Below, piece by piece: positions 36,727 through 45,671 of a stretch of DNA of 64,000 bases. The notes below the pieces were generated by a model that saw only the letters and a program-made list of their open reading frames with translations, was not told the DNA's origin and ran no database searches. Source of the stretch: Bacteroidota bacterium (GTDB lineage: Bacteria > Bacteroidota > Bacteroidia > Bacteroidales > JAADJA01); contig JAHLKX010000002.1 in the NCBI GenBank assembly GCA_020444515.1, positions 248,001 to 312,000 of the forward strand, in the 5' to 3' direction. Position numbers and translations under genes: made by a program. How positions within the stretch are numbered: position 1 is the stretch's first letter; each line of letters begins with the position of its first letter.

Positions 36727-38331
36727 ATGAAAAAGATTCATCTTTTTTTACTTTCGCTGCTTTCGGGTGTTTTATTCACCATAGGTTGGCCCGTAAACGG
36801 TTATCCTGCATTTTTATTTGTGGCCTTGGTTCCCATGCTGATCATTGAAGATCAGATCAGTCAAAATCGACTAAAATTCAATCGCTACAGCGTTTTCTTT
36901 TATGTTTATACCGGTTTTTTTGTTTGGAATATTGCCACCTGCTGGTGGATCTGGAATTCGACACCGGTTGCTACCCTGGCCTGGTTGTTCAATGCGCTTT
37001 TTATGGGGATTGTTTTCCAGGTTTATCATTGGGTTCGAAAACATGTTTATGGAAATAATAAGGGGTATTTTGTCCTTCCATTCCTGTGGATCACCTTTGA
37101 GCTTGTTCACATCAACTGGAAACTAACCTGGCCCTGGCTTAACCTGGGACATGGTTTTGCAACATACTGGCATTGGGTGCAATGGTATGAATACACCGGC
37201 ATTCTGGGAGGAACATTGTGGATAATCGTGGTCAACATCTTAATTTTTAGGGCCCTCAAACCAGGAATGAAAGTAAACCGAGTTTTTTATACCAATATGG
37301 GTTGGGCATTAACATTTATGTTAATTCCTATTTTTATTTCGTATGTGATCTACGGAAGTTATGAAGAAAAAACAGATCCGATTGAGGTTGTTGTTACGCA
37401 ACCCAATCTTGATCCTTATACCGAGCAATATTCAGTACCACCGGTAGAAGTGGTGGATCGAAACCTTGATTTAGCTGCCCCTTTGCTTGATGAAAATACC
37501 GATTTTATTGTAGCTCCTGAATCTGCCATTCAGGAAGCCATCTGGGAGGACAATCTCAACTGGTCGCCCAGTCTGAAAAAACTGACGGAATATGTGGATG
37601 AAAATCCTCATTTGGGCATTGTCATAGGTGCCTCAACCTTTCGCAGGATACAGGAGGGCGAAAAGGTACCCTCTTCCGCCCGTTTTCATGAGAAACTGAA
37701 TTTCTATTACGACCGGTATAACACAGCTTTTCTGATCGATACAGCCCAGCAATTTCAAAAACACCATAAATCCAAACTAACACCCGGGGTTGAATACATG
37801 CCTACCTGGGGCCCGCTGAGCTTCCTTGAGAATCTTGCCATAGATCTGGGTGGTACGGTTGGTTCTTTGGGTATTGATAAAGACCAGATCCCTTTTTATG
37901 CAAACGATCGCATAGCCATCGCACCCCTGATCTGTTATGAATCGGTATATGGTGAGTTTACGGGCAATTTTGTAGAAAAAGGTGCCAATGTTATTTTTGT
38001 GATCACCAATGATGGATGGTGGGGCGATACACCCGGTCATAAACAGCATTTATACTTTTCATCGCTCAGGGCCATTGAAAACCGCAGGAGTGTAGCCAGA
38101 TCAGCCAATACTGGTATTAGCTGTTTTGTGGATCAGCGGGGTGATATACACCAGGCTACCAATTATTGGGAGCCGGATGCCATCAAACAGGATATCAACT
38201 TAAATTCGGAAATAACGTTCTATGTTAAGATGGGCGATTACATTGGACGGATATCTGCATTCCTTAGTGTGATATTTATATTGATCGCCATTGTTTTCTC
38301 CATCCGGAACCGAAAAAACAACCTGATATGA
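36727..38331 (+). CDS. lnt: Apolipoprotein N-acyltransferase
   Basis: This 534-residue inner-membrane enzyme adds the third acyl chain to lipoproteins. Five to six N-terminal helices are followed by a periplasmic nitrilase-like domain with the complete triad: Glu in APESAIQEAIW near 262, Lys in KSKLTPGVEYMP near 345, and Cys in APLICYESVYGEF near 400. FVITNDGWWGDTPGHKQHLYFSSLRAIENRRSVARSANTG is the family signature region. A last helix ends the protein. The window encodes many lipoproteins (GldK, GldD, the M48 and M23 peptidases, the peroxidase) that would be its substrates. Its stop overlaps the start of the next gene (ATGA). Confidence 0.96.
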   Translation: MKKIHLFLLSLLSGVLFTIGWPVNGYPAFLFVALVPMLIIEDQISQNRLKFNRYSVFFYVYTGFFVWNIATCWWIWNSTPVATLAWLFNALFMGIVFQVYHWVRKHVYGNNKGYFVLPFLWITFELVHINWKLTWPWLNLGHGFATYWHWVQWYEYTGILGGTLWIIVVNILIFRALKPGMKVNRVFYTNMGWALTFMLIPIFISYVIYGSYEEKTDPIEVVVTQPNLDPYTEQYSVPPVEVVDRNLDLAAPLLDENTDFIVAPESAIQEAIWEDNLNWSPSLKKLTEYVDENPHLGIVIGASTFRRIQEGEKVPSSARFHEKLNFYYDRYNTAFLIDTAQQFQKHHKSKLTPGVEYMPTWGPLSFLENLAIDLGGTVGSLGIDKDQIPFYANDRIAIAPLICYESVYGEFTGNFVEKGANVIFVITNDGWWGDTPGHKQHLYFSSLRAIENRRSVARSANTGISCFVDQRGDIHQATNYWEPDAIKQDINLNSEITFYVKMGDYIGRISAFLSVIFILIAIVFSIRNRKNNLI

Positions 38332-39122
38332 AATTATTTTTCAGAAGATTCGGAGAAGTCGGTCAACCGGTCATTATTCTGCATGGGATCTATGGGATTT
38401 CGGATAACTGGGTCACCATTGGTCGTAGACTGGCAGAGCGTTTTGATGTTTATATACCGGATCAAAGAAATCATGGTCAGTCGCCCCACAGCGATACTTT
38501 CAATTATTTTGCCCTGGCCGATGACCTCTACGAATTTATTCAGGATCATCAGTTAGTGAACCCGGTACTAATCGGCCATTCCATGGGCGGCAAGGTCGCC
38601 ATGAATTTTGCACTGGAAAACCCAGGCAAGGTCGATAAGCTGATCGTGGTGGATATGAGCACCCGCCGGTATCCGCCAAGGCAGGAGCACTTGCAGATCA
38701 TGCAAGCCATGCTTTCGGTCGACTTCAACAAGGTTTCAACCCGTGAAGAGGTGGAAGAGATCATTTCCCGTAAGATCAAATCTCCGCGGATCAGGATGTT
38801 CATCATGAAAAACCTGCAAAGGATCGGGCAAACAAGGCTGGCCTGGAGGTTGAATATCCAATCGATCTATGACAATGTCGACCATGTTTTCGAAGGGGTT
38901 AGTTCGCCTTATACTTACGACAAGGCTGCACTTTTCATCAAAGGGGGTGAGTCCGATTATATTCAGGAAGATGATTATGACCTCATCCTGAAACAATTTC
39001 CTGGGGCTACCTTTAAAACCATTGAGGGTGCCTCACATTGGGTGCATGCCGATAAACCGGATGAGTTGTGTGCTGTGTTCAGTGAATTTTTAGAGAAGGA
39101 GTGTGAGTTTAACGTGAATTAA
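38328..39122 (+). CDS. Alpha/beta-fold hydrolase (YbfF-like esterase)
   Basis: This 264-residue alpha/beta hydrolase has the oxyanion region VIILHGIYGISDNW near 15-28, YIPDQRNHGQSPHS near 45, the nucleophile elbow GHSMGGKVAMNFALENP (Ser about 83), a probable acid in FIKGGESDYIQ and the catalytic His in EGASHWVHAD near 240. The closest described relative by pattern is E. coli YbfF, an acyl-CoA/esterase-like enzyme, but the substrate is not known. It starts within the lnt stop codon (ATGA overlap), so it is translated from the lnt message. The end overlaps that of tatC by 4 bases on the opposite strand. Confidence 0.85.
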   Translation: MKLFFRRFGEVGQPVIILHGIYGISDNWVTIGRRLAERFDVYIPDQRNHGQSPHSDTFNYFALADDLYEFIQDHQLVNPVLIGHSMGGKVAMNFALENPGKVDKLIVVDMSTRRYPPRQEHLQIMQAMLSVDFNKVSTREEVEEIISRKIKSPRIRMFIMKNLQRIGQTRLAWRLNIQSIYDNVDHVFEGVSSPYTYDKAALFIKGGESDYIQEDDYDLILKQFPGATFKTIEGASHWVHADKPDELCAVFSEFLEKECEFNVN

Positions 39123-39970
39123 GCAGCCAGATCGGCCTCCCGCTCCTTATAAACCCGTTTTGAAATATTGATGCTCAATTCATAAAGACCGAGTAAAGGG
39201 ATACATACCAGGACCTGGCTGAACACATCCGGCGGGGTAATAATGGCGGATAATACCAGTACGATGACCAACATGATTTTACGATTCTTTTTCAGGAATG
39301 CGGGTGTCACAATCCCCACTTTGGTAAGGAAATAGACCAGGATGGGTAACTCGAAAACGATTCCCACCGCCAGCGTTACAGAAAGGACTGTACTGATATA
39401 GGAATTGAGGTTGATCTGGTTGGCGACCTGCTCGCTCACCTGGTAAGTTCCCAGGAAATTGATGGTTAGCGGAACAATCAGATAGTAGGCAAACAATACA
39501 CCTGCAATGAAAAGCAACGAACTAAAAAACACGGCGCCCCTTGAATATTTTTTCTCTTTGGGTTTAAGGGCCGGCATAATAAACCTCCAAAACTCCCAAA
39601 TCACGTAGGGTGCGGCAACAACCAGACCTACAATGAGCGATACATACATATGGGTCATGAATTGTCCTGACATGTTGATGTTCTGCATGCTCATGTTGAG
39701 TTTTCCAATGCACAAAGCATCTATGTGTAAAAGGTCGCTGGCCCTGCAAAGCAAACGGTTGGTTAAAAAATTCTCATCCTTGGGTGCAAGAATAACGTAA
39801 TCAAAAACATATTTTTTGGCAATGAAAGCTCCAATGGCAAAAATGAAAATAGCCGCCAGAGATCTGAAAATATGCGCACGCAATTCTTCCAGATGCTCCC
39901 AGAAGGACATTTCGGGCTCATCATCTGGCGGTTTATTATTTTTCTTTTTGTTGGAAATTTCCTCGTGCAT
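39119..39970 (-). CDS. tatC: Sec-independent protein translocase TatC
   Basis: This 283-residue inner-membrane TatC is the receptor of the twin-arginine pathway. The N-terminal MSFWEHLEELRAHIFRSLAAIFIFAIGA is typical, as are YVSLIVGLVVAAPYVIWEFWRFIMPALKPKEKK and FELPILVYFLTKVGIVTPAFLKKNRK. Six helices are present. The insert around residues 65-100 (APKDENFLTNRLLCRASDLL) is characteristic of Bacteroidota TatC. No tatA is in the window. A Tat substrate, the molybdoenzyme with RRDFIK, is encoded at 57.8 kb. The gene follows pssA by 35 bases on the same strand. Confidence 0.95.
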   Translation of the reverse strand: MHEEISNKKKNNKPPDDEPEMSFWEHLEELRAHIFRSLAAIFIFAIGAFIAKKYVFDYVILAPKDENFLTNRLLCRASDLLHIDALCIGKLNMSMQNINMSGQFMTHMYVSLIVGLVVAAPYVIWEFWRFIMPALKPKEKKYSRGAVFFSSLLFIAGVLFAYYLIVPLTINFLGTYQVSEQVANQINLNSYISTVLSVTLAVGIVFELPILVYFLTKVGIVTPAFLKKNRKIMLVIVLVLSAIITPPDVFSQVLVCIPLLGLYELSINISKRVYKEREADLAA

Positions 39971-40005
39971 GGCTGCAAAGATAAATCAATCTCTGTTTCA
40001 TTGGT

Positions 40006-40728
40006 TCAAACTTTCATGAATCGTGAAATAAGAATATAGGCGAGCAGGATAAAAGGTGCCGCTGAGAAATAGAGGAACAGGATCAGCAACAAGGAAAAGA
40101 TGAGGAAGATAAACCGGGGCCTGTTATCTTTCCATTCCAGGTTTTTGATTTTGAGGGATAAAAGCCTGAAATCAGCGATCAGGAGCCACGACAGGATGAT
40201 CACCAGTGCCATTAACGAAACAGGGTTCATCAACCCTCTTTTAAAAGCCCCCATCTCGGGACCGAAGAGCGTGGTTTCCTGTGCCAGGATAAAAGGCAGG
40301 GAGGCGATAAAGAGGGCGTTGGCCGGCGTGGGGAGTCCGTAAAATGCCTCTTTTTGCCGGGGATCGGAATTGAATTTGGCCAGCCTTAAGGCAGAGAACA
40401 AAGGAATGATAAAACCGGTGAATGGCACGATCAACTGGGTGGCTTCGCTTGTTACAAAAGTTGAAATACTCTCATTTAACAAAATATAAAGGATAGCACC
40501 CGGCACCACCCCGAACGAAACCACATCGGCCAGGGAATCGAGGTCTTTGCCAATACCCGATTGAACCTTTAGTAACCGGGCTGCAAATCCGTCCAGGAAA
40601 TCAAACCCGGCGGCAATGGCAATAAAAATACCGGCTGTGATCAGGTCGCCCTGAAGGGCATAGACCAGCGCAATGCATCCGCTAAAAAGATTTAATAGCG
40701 TTATAAAGTTTGGAATATGTCTTTTCAT
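40006..40728 (-). CDS. pssA: CDP-diacylglycerol--serine O-phosphatidyltransferase
   Basis: This 240-residue membrane enzyme makes phosphatidylserine from CDP-diacylglycerol and serine, the precursor of phosphatidylethanolamine. The CDP-alcohol phosphotransferase motif is complete: FDFLDGFAARLLKVQSGIG followed by KDLDSLADVVSFGVVPG, near residues 42-75, with the metal-binding aspartates. IPNFITLLNLFSGCIALVYAL at the N-terminus is typical. Six or so helices follow. The start ATG is at 40728. A phosphatidylserine decarboxylase gene is not adjacent. Confidence 0.94.
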   Translation of the reverse strand: MKRHIPNFITLLNLFSGCIALVYALQGDLITAGIFIAIAAGFDFLDGFAARLLKVQSGIGKDLDSLADVVSFGVVPGAILYILLNESISTFVTSEATQLIVPFTGFIIPLFSALRLAKFNSDPRQKEAFYGLPTPANALFIASLPFILAQETTLFGPEMGAFKRGLMNPVSLMALVIILSWLLIADFRLLSLKIKNLEWKDNRPRFIFLIFSLLLILFLYFSAAPFILLAYILISRFMKV

Positions 40729-40813
40729 CCACTTACGATTCTCAGGACAAAACTATAAAATCAAATATACGGAATATGTGAATAATGGATAAATATTATT
40801 TTCAAGAGCTTTT

Positions 40814-40854
40814 TTTATAAAAAAACGTTCCTCCCATGCATGAGAGGAGCGTTT
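40814..40854 (-). terminator. Rho-independent terminator, minus strand
   Basis: On the minus strand, AAACGCTCCTC pairs with GAGGAACGTTT (11 bp, one G-T pair; 40823-40854) around a 10-nt loop and is followed by a run of T. It lies 24 bases after the stop of the small membrane-protein gene at 40879-41094. Confidence 0.75.
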
Positions 40855-40878
40855 AATGGCTTATCATCTATATTCGTA

Positions 40879-41094
40879 TTAATGTGTATTGTTTTTTGCT
40901 CTGCAGCAATTGTTTATCATACACAATATAAATATCAAAACCGAAGCACTTAAAATGAATAATACGATATGTTGATAAACCTGAGATGTAAAGCCACTAC
41001 AACATCCAATAAAGCCGGCTATGATCAGAAAGAGATAACCGGCAAACCCTATTATCCCAAACAATAAAGCTACATTGATGAGTATCGTTTTCAT
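40879..41094 (-). CDS. Small two-helix membrane protein, unknown
   Basis: This 71-residue protein has two hydrophobic segments (INVALLFGIIGFAGYLFLIIAGFIG and HIVLFILSASVLIFILCMI) and five cysteines, including two CC pairs (GCC and NCC). I do not recognise the family. It is supported by its own downstream terminator, plausible membrane-protein composition and its place between pssA and a divergent Crp/Fnr gene. The cysteine pairs could be redox or metal sites, but nothing in the sequence proves it. Confidence 0.6.
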   Translation of the reverse strand: MKTILINVALLFGIIGFAGYLFLIIAGFIGCCSGFTSQVYQHIVLFILSASVLIFILCMINNCCRAKNNTH

Positions 41095-41167
41095 TATCCA
41101 GTTTTTCAGATTAAAGAGAATAATGTTTTTTGTAAAACACTTAAAATTAAGTATTAAATGCCGAATT

Positions 41168-41196
41168 TTGAGGGAGATGATAGTGTTTTATCTTTG
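41168..41196 (+). promoter_or_regulatory. Promoter of the first Crp/Fnr gene
   Basis: TTG at 41168-41170 and TATCTTTG at 41189-41196 are 18 bp apart, a good Bacteroidota promoter. The start would lie near 41202, leaving a leader of about 75 nt that contains a loose dyad, AATGT-N10-ACATT (41224-41243). Confidence 0.5.
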
Positions 41197-41277
41197 TTTT
41201 TCATATGATAAAATTTTATTATAAATGTGATTTTTGATACATTAAATTCAAGCAGATGTATTATTTTTACTATCGAA

Positions 41278-41967
41278 ATGAAGTCTACCAAAATAAGTTG
41301 TAAAGATTGCACTTTTAAATCGCAGGCCGTTGAACTGTTGAATGAAGAAGATCTTGGTTTGATGGATGAAAATTGCGCGGAAGTTTCCTGTCAGCCCGGT
41401 GAACATATTATAAAAGAGGGAACCCTTTCTTCTCATATCGCCTATTTAAAAAGTGGACTGGCCAAAATCCATATGACCGGCCCCAGTGGCCAGGATCAGA
41501 TATTAAAAATCGTTACCAGTGGAAGTTATATCGGCATTCAAACCATCCTTACTGATAAGATCCATCGCTATTCAGCTTCTGCGCTCAAGGAATGTGATGT
41601 TTGCTTTATTGACATCGATCTATTTAAGGCGCTTATAAAGCGTAATTCGGAATTTGCCTTTGAATTGATTCTCTACCTGTGTACGGATGAATTGAATTAT
41701 TTTGAACGATTTGTTAATCTATCCCAAAAACAAGTTAATGGAAGATTAGCAGATGCCATCTTGCACTTTACTGAGATTGAAAACAACCATATTACATTTA
41801 CACTTCCTTTATCTCGAAATGATCTGGCTGCGTTGATTGGAGCAAGGAGGGAAAGCGTGGCAAGGGCGATGAAAGAGTTCACTGATACAGGGCTTATCAA
41901 AGTTGAAGGTAAACAGGTAACGATCCTGAATGATACCCTGCTGCACAGGATCAGCCGAAATGGTTAA
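41278..41967 (+). CDS. Crp/Fnr family transcriptional regulator (first of three)
   Basis: This 229-residue regulator has an N-terminal cyclic-nucleotide-binding-like beta-roll (CQPGEHIIKEGTLSSHIAYLKSGLAKIHM), a dimer helix and a C-terminal helix-turn-helix (LSRNDLAALIGARRESVARAMKEFTDTGLIKVEG). The N-terminus carries ISCKDC and two more cysteines near 36-42 (ENCAEVSC), so a metal or iron-sulfur sensor is possible. I chose the ATG at 41278 (MKSTKISCKDC), where the family motif begins. The longer frame from 41227 has no family character. It converges with a second Crp/Fnr gene only 20 bases downstream. Target genes are unknown. Confidence 0.88.
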   Translation: MKSTKISCKDCTFKSQAVELLNEEDLGLMDENCAEVSCQPGEHIIKEGTLSSHIAYLKSGLAKIHMTGPSGQDQILKIVTSGSYIGIQTILTDKIHRYSASALKECDVCFIDIDLFKALIKRNSEFAFELILYLCTDELNYFERFVNLSQKQVNGRLADAILHFTEIENNHITFTLPLSRNDLAALIGARRESVARAMKEFTDTGLIKVEGKQVTILNDTLLHRISRNG

Positions 41968-41987
41968 AGTTAAATAAAACATTGAGC

Positions 41988-42689
41988 TTAGCCGAAATTA
42001 CTGATTTTCTCCAGCCTGTTCGAATCTAAAATTTTAAAAGTTTTACCTGACACCTCTATCAGTTTTTCTTTTTTAAATTCTTTTAAAATACGAATGACAC
42101 TTTCCGATGAAAGGCCTGTGAGATCGGCCAGGTCATTCCTTGACAGATCCAGGCTGAATTTTAGTGACTTGTAAATACTTTGGGATAAACAAAGCAGGAT
42201 ATCAGCAACGCGGCCATTGGATTGTTTTCGGGTGAGGCTGTAGAACCGGCCATAGACTTTGGACGTGTTTTCATTCAAAATGTTGATGATCTTACTTGCA
42301 AACATGGCGTTCTTTCGGATCAATTGTTTAAATATTTCAGCATCAATCAAGGTGGCGGTTGAATCAAGATAGGTAGATACTGAATAAAGGAATGTATTGT
42401 TACCTTCATAAAACGAGGATAGGTTAATCAAACGATTCGATGGGATGATTTTTAGGATGAGATCCTTGGCATTTCCTTCCAGGTAAACTTTTACCAATCC
42501 TTCGTTCAATAATATAACATGCGAAGCAAAAGAGCCTTGCTTTGCTATAACCTCGCCCTTTTTGTAACGGATCTCAATGCTATGTTGGTCAATGATGTTT
42601 TTCTCATCATCGTTCAGGACTTCGAAACAGCTGATATGCTCCCTATCCGAATCGCAACGGGTGATTTTGGGGATAATTTTTTCTGTCAT
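41988..42689 (-). CDS. Crp/Fnr family transcriptional regulator (second of three)
   Basis: This 233-residue regulator has the same plan as its convergent neighbour: a beta-roll (YKKGEVIAKQGSFASHVILLNEGLVKVYL), a long helix, and a helix-turn-helix (LSRNDLADLTGLSSESVIRILKEFKKEKLIEVSG). N-terminal cysteines lie in ITRCDSDREHISCFEVL but without CxxC. The open frame extends to 42773, but that extension reads as a hydrophobic, non-family sequence, so I place the start at the ATG at 42689 (MTEKIIPKITRCD). The promoter should lie between it and queA. The two convergent genes may be old duplicates, although their sequences are clearly different. Confidence 0.87.
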   Translation of the reverse strand: MTEKIIPKITRCDSDREHISCFEVLNDDEKNIIDQHSIEIRYKKGEVIAKQGSFASHVILLNEGLVKVYLEGNAKDLILKIIPSNRLINLSSFYEGNNTFLYSVSTYLDSTATLIDAEIFKQLIRKNAMFASKIINILNENTSKVYGRFYSLTRKQSNGRVADILLCLSQSIYKSLKFSLDLSRNDLADLTGLSSESVIRILKEFKKEKLIEVSGKTFKILDSNRLEKISNFG

Positions 42690-42842
42690 TGTAAATGAAT
42701 CAGAATGCAAAAATAGGAACAAAATTAACAGGCAATTGATTGGACTCGGCATGATAATATTTGAAGTTGGCATTTGTCCTCAATTCATTTTTCATCAAAT
42801 CGATCATTTGCCTTAATTGATCTCCGGGCCGGTTTAATTCAG

Positions 42843-42850
42843 TAAATTTG
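42843..42850 (+). promoter_or_regulatory. -7 element before queA, decides the start
   Basis: TAAATTTG (TAnnTTTG) with a TTG at 42817-42819. The longest queA frame would start at a TTG inside this box (42848), so the ATG at 42878 must be used, with a leader of about 22 nt. Confidence 0.48.
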
Positions 42851-42877
42851 CAATCCAAAGAGGCAAAACAAACGAAC

Positions 42878-44119
42878 ATGGCTGTTTTATCTGATCTGGA
42901 TCCACGTGACTTCGATTACCCGTTACCCCCTGACAAGATCGCTCAATTTCCACTTGAGCAAAGGGATCGGTCAAAGTTACTCCTTTTCAAGGATCACGAA
43001 CCTTCCATGCATGTGTTTAAAGATATCGCCAACTTTTTGCCTGATCACGCTTTGCTGATATATAATCAAACCCGCGTCATTCAGGCCCGGTTAATATTCA
43101 GGAAGGAATCGGGTGCCCGTATTGAAATTTTTTTATTGGAACCGGTTTCACCTACCCGTGAAATACAGCAGGCATTTGAGTGCTCTTCACCTGTTCGGTG
43201 GAATACCCTGGTTGGAAATTCGAAAAAATGGAAATCAGGTGATTTGCATTTGCCTTTCCAAATTAATGGACTCGACTATATGCTTTATGCACAAAGGGAA
43301 GATAAAAACGGTAATCAATTTCAGATTAGTTTTACCTGGGATCCCCCTTCCATTTCTTTTTCCGAGGTGTTGGAGCATGTTGGTAAAACACCTTTGCCTC
43401 CTTATATGAACCGGGAGGCACGGGATGAAGATAAAGTCCGTTATCAAACCATTTATGCACGTAATGAAGGTTCAGTTGCGGCTCCCACAGCCGGGCTCCA
43501 TTTCACTTCCGGAGTTTTTGATGCTCTGAAATTAAAAGGAATACAGTTTTCAGAGGTTACCCTTCATGTTGGAGCGGGCACATTTAAACCCATAAGCACC
43601 AACAACATTGTGGACCATGAAATGCACACCGAAAGGATCTTTATTAGCAAAAAAACCATTGAACGCATTTTAGAAAATATTGGAAAACCTGTTATTGTTG
43701 TTGGCACAACCACCATGCGGAGCATTGAAAGCTTGTACTGGCATGGAGTGAAAATATTGATGGATCAAGTAAAAGATGATGATATTCATATTCATCAGTG
43801 GGATCCTTACCAGGAACAATACAGGATTGATATCCCGGTGAAAACAGCTCTTGACGCTGTTTTGGAATTAATGGACCAAAAAGGTATGGCTGTTATTTCT
43901 GGACAAACCCAGCTCATGATTGTCCCGGGTTATCATTTTAAAATTGCTGATATTTTGATCACGAATTTTCATATGCCCCGCAGTACCCTGTTGATGTTGG
44001 TTGCAGCATTCATCGGACATGAATGGAAGGATGTTTACCGGTTTGCATTGCAGCATGAATTCCGATTTTTAAGTTATGGCGATTCTTGTCTGTTCTTCAA
44101 AAAAGAGGTGAAGGTATGA
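42878..44119 (+). CDS. queA: S-adenosylmethionine:tRNA ribosyltransferase-isomerase
   Basis: This 413-residue enzyme transfers and isomerises the ribosyl part of SAM onto 7-aminomethyl-7-deazaguanine in tRNA, making epoxyqueuosine. Signatures are DFDYPLPPDKIAQFPLEQRDRSKLLLF at the N-terminus, ALLIYNQTRVIQARLIF, the conserved GKTPLPPYMNR, YQTIYARNEGSVAAPTAGLHFT near 205 and LHVGAGTFKPI. LITNFHMPRSTLLMLVAAFIG near the end is also typical. The start is set by the promoter box that overlaps the longer frame. The stop overlaps the start of the NTPase gene (ATGA). Confidence 0.95.
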   Translation: MAVLSDLDPRDFDYPLPPDKIAQFPLEQRDRSKLLLFKDHEPSMHVFKDIANFLPDHALLIYNQTRVIQARLIFRKESGARIEIFLLEPVSPTREIQQAFECSSPVRWNTLVGNSKKWKSGDLHLPFQINGLDYMLYAQREDKNGNQFQISFTWDPPSISFSEVLEHVGKTPLPPYMNREARDEDKVRYQTIYARNEGSVAAPTAGLHFTSGVFDALKLKGIQFSEVTLHVGAGTFKPISTNNIVDHEMHTERIFISKKTIERILENIGKPVIVVGTTTMRSIESLYWHGVKILMDQVKDDDIHIHQWDPYQEQYRIDIPVKTALDAVLELMDQKGMAVISGQTQLMIVPGYHFKIADILITNFHMPRSTLLMLVAAFIGHEWKDVYRFALQHEFRFLSYGDSCLFFKKEVKV

Positions 44120-44649
44120 AGTCACCAGTTTTTATTGTGACCGGCGAATCTGGGAGTGGGAAGACAACCACTTTATTTAAATTATACAATGCACTTTTAT
44201 CTGAAAAAATAGAGGTAGCTGGTATTCTGGCCCCTGGAACGTGGAAGGATAATCAAAGAGACTTATTTGAATTGGTAAACTTGCTGACAGGTGATCGAAT
44301 TGTTTATTGCCAGCGTGATCCTGTAGACAGTTGGGAACCCATCAATCATTTTTATATCAATCCTGAGGGGCAAAGTTTTGGTGAAAAGACTTTACACTGG
44401 AAGCATATTCAAAATGCAAAAGTGATCTTTATTGATGAAATTGGTCCATTTGAAATGCAGGGTAAAGGATGGGCTCCATCACTGGAAGCCATATTATTAA
44501 ACCTGGATGTTCCATTGGTTATTTCCGTTCGGAAAAGTCTGATAAATGAAGTGATTGGATACTGGAACCTGAATGTGCAAGGCATCATTGATGCAAGTAA
44601 AAATCATCTTTCACTGCTGGAAAAGATGATGAAGTTTCTGAAAAGCTAG
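44116..44649 (+). CDS. P-loop NTPase (THEP1/DUF2478-like)
   Basis: This 177-residue NTPase has Walker A GESGSGKTTTLFKLYNAL near residue 10 and Walker B KVIFIDEIGPFEMQGKGW near 100. VAGILAPGTWKDNQRDLFELVNLLTGD follows the P-loop and DVPLVISVRKSLINEVI lies near the end. This resembles the THEP1/nucleoside-triphosphatase family (COG1618), whose cellular role is unsettled. The start is the ATG that overlaps the queA stop (44116), and the longer frame from 44086 reads inside queA. Its link to queuosine is only positional. Relatives can stand next to ECF-type transporter genes, and such a gene lies 5 kb downstream. It is convergent with mscS (4-base overlap). Confidence 0.78.
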   Translation: MKSPVFIVTGESGSGKTTTLFKLYNALLSEKIEVAGILAPGTWKDNQRDLFELVNLLTGDRIVYCQRDPVDSWEPINHFYINPEGQSFGEKTLHWKHIQNAKVIFIDEIGPFEMQGKGWAPSLEAILLNLDVPLVISVRKSLINEVIGYWNLNVQGIIDASKNHLSLLEKMMKFLKS

Positions 44650-45671
44650 CCCTTATAAAAATCTTCAGGAATGATTTTTTGTTCAATCAATGATTTGAGA
44701 ACGATCTCGGTCATTTCGCTTTTGAAATAAAACTCTTTGTTTAAATCGGAAACATAAGCTTTCAGTCTCATTTTCAGCACCGTTTTCCGGTCTTTTATCT
44801 CATTGAAAAATAACACAACAACGGGTTTGTTCAGGTAAATGTATTTAGATACCTGGGCTGCTTCGGTGGCAATTTCCCTTACCTGTTCAGTATTAATATC
44901 AATGGGCAGATAGAGTTCGGCTACGACCTGGCAGTTGTTTTCTCCCGAATTGGAATTGGAAACATACTGGATCATGAATTCACTGTTAGGCACGGTTACG
45001 AGTGAATCATCGGGGGTAACGATTTTTGATGACCGGATACCAATTTCCACAACTTCACCATAATACTTACCAGCTTCAATTTTGTCACCTATCTGGAAGG
45101 GCTTGTCGAACATTACTACAAGTCCGCCGAAAACATTTTTGAGCAGATCCTGGGCTGCAAAACCTACTGCTACACCCACCGATGTAAAAAAAGCGAATAA
45201 TGTTGCTGCAGGAGGATTAAAAATTCCAATGACAATGACATAAATAACAAATATCCAGGCCAGTATCCTGAAAATTGGAATGATCCGTTTGATGGTGAAA
45301 TCATATTTGGGATATCTTATGGCAAAGCTATTGATCAGGCTGATGAGGATCCGGATAATAAAATATCCAATAATTAAGAAAATAAGGGACCAGATTATTT
45401 TTGGTATGGAAATCAGTTCTGAAATCTGTGGTGGCCGGAGCGTTTCATCTTGTTTGTTATTTTCAGCATCATTGCCAGCTTGTTTTAAGGAGTCTGTTTG
45501 ATTGGTGTCAGTTAAAGCAGTATCCTTTTTGGGTGATTGCAGGATTTCCAGCAGTGTATCCGCTTTGAACCCTTGCTGGGCCATTACACTATGATGGTTA
45601 CCCATAAACAGAATAATGCCGGCAACAGCAATCACCAATAGATATTTTATATTGGGTCTCAGATTTTTCAT
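44646..45671 (-). CDS. MscS family mechanosensitive ion channel
   Basis: This 341-residue protein has a signal-like N-terminal helix (IKYLLVIAVAGIILFMG), an approximately 50-residue polar periplasmic stretch rich in Asp, Asn and Gln, and then three MscS-type helices. The pore-lining TM3 region is FFTSVGVAVGFAAQDLLKNVFGGLVVMFDKPFQIGD near 165-200, followed by the beta domain (YYGEVVEIGIRSSKIVTPDDSLVTVPNSEFM) and the alpha/beta C-terminal cage. Such channels open under membrane tension to release solutes. Its ATG shares a base with the stop codon of the upstream ATPase gene (TAATG), so the pair is translated together. Confidence 0.92.
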   Translation of the reverse strand: MKNLRPNIKYLLVIAVAGIILFMGNHHSVMAQQGFKADTLLEILQSPKKDTALTDTNQTDSLKQAGNDAENNKQDETLRPPQISELISIPKIIWSLIFLIIGYFIIRILISLINSFAIRYPKYDFTIKRIIPIFRILAWIFVIYVIVIGIFNPPAATLFAFFTSVGVAVGFAAQDLLKNVFGGLVVMFDKPFQIGDKIEAGKYYGEVVEIGIRSSKIVTPDDSLVTVPNSEFMIQYVSNSNSGENNCQVVAELYLPIDINTEQVREIATEAAQVSKYIYLNKPVVVLFFNEIKDRKTVLKMRLKAYVSDLNKEFYFKSEMTEIVLKSLIEQKIIPEDFYKG

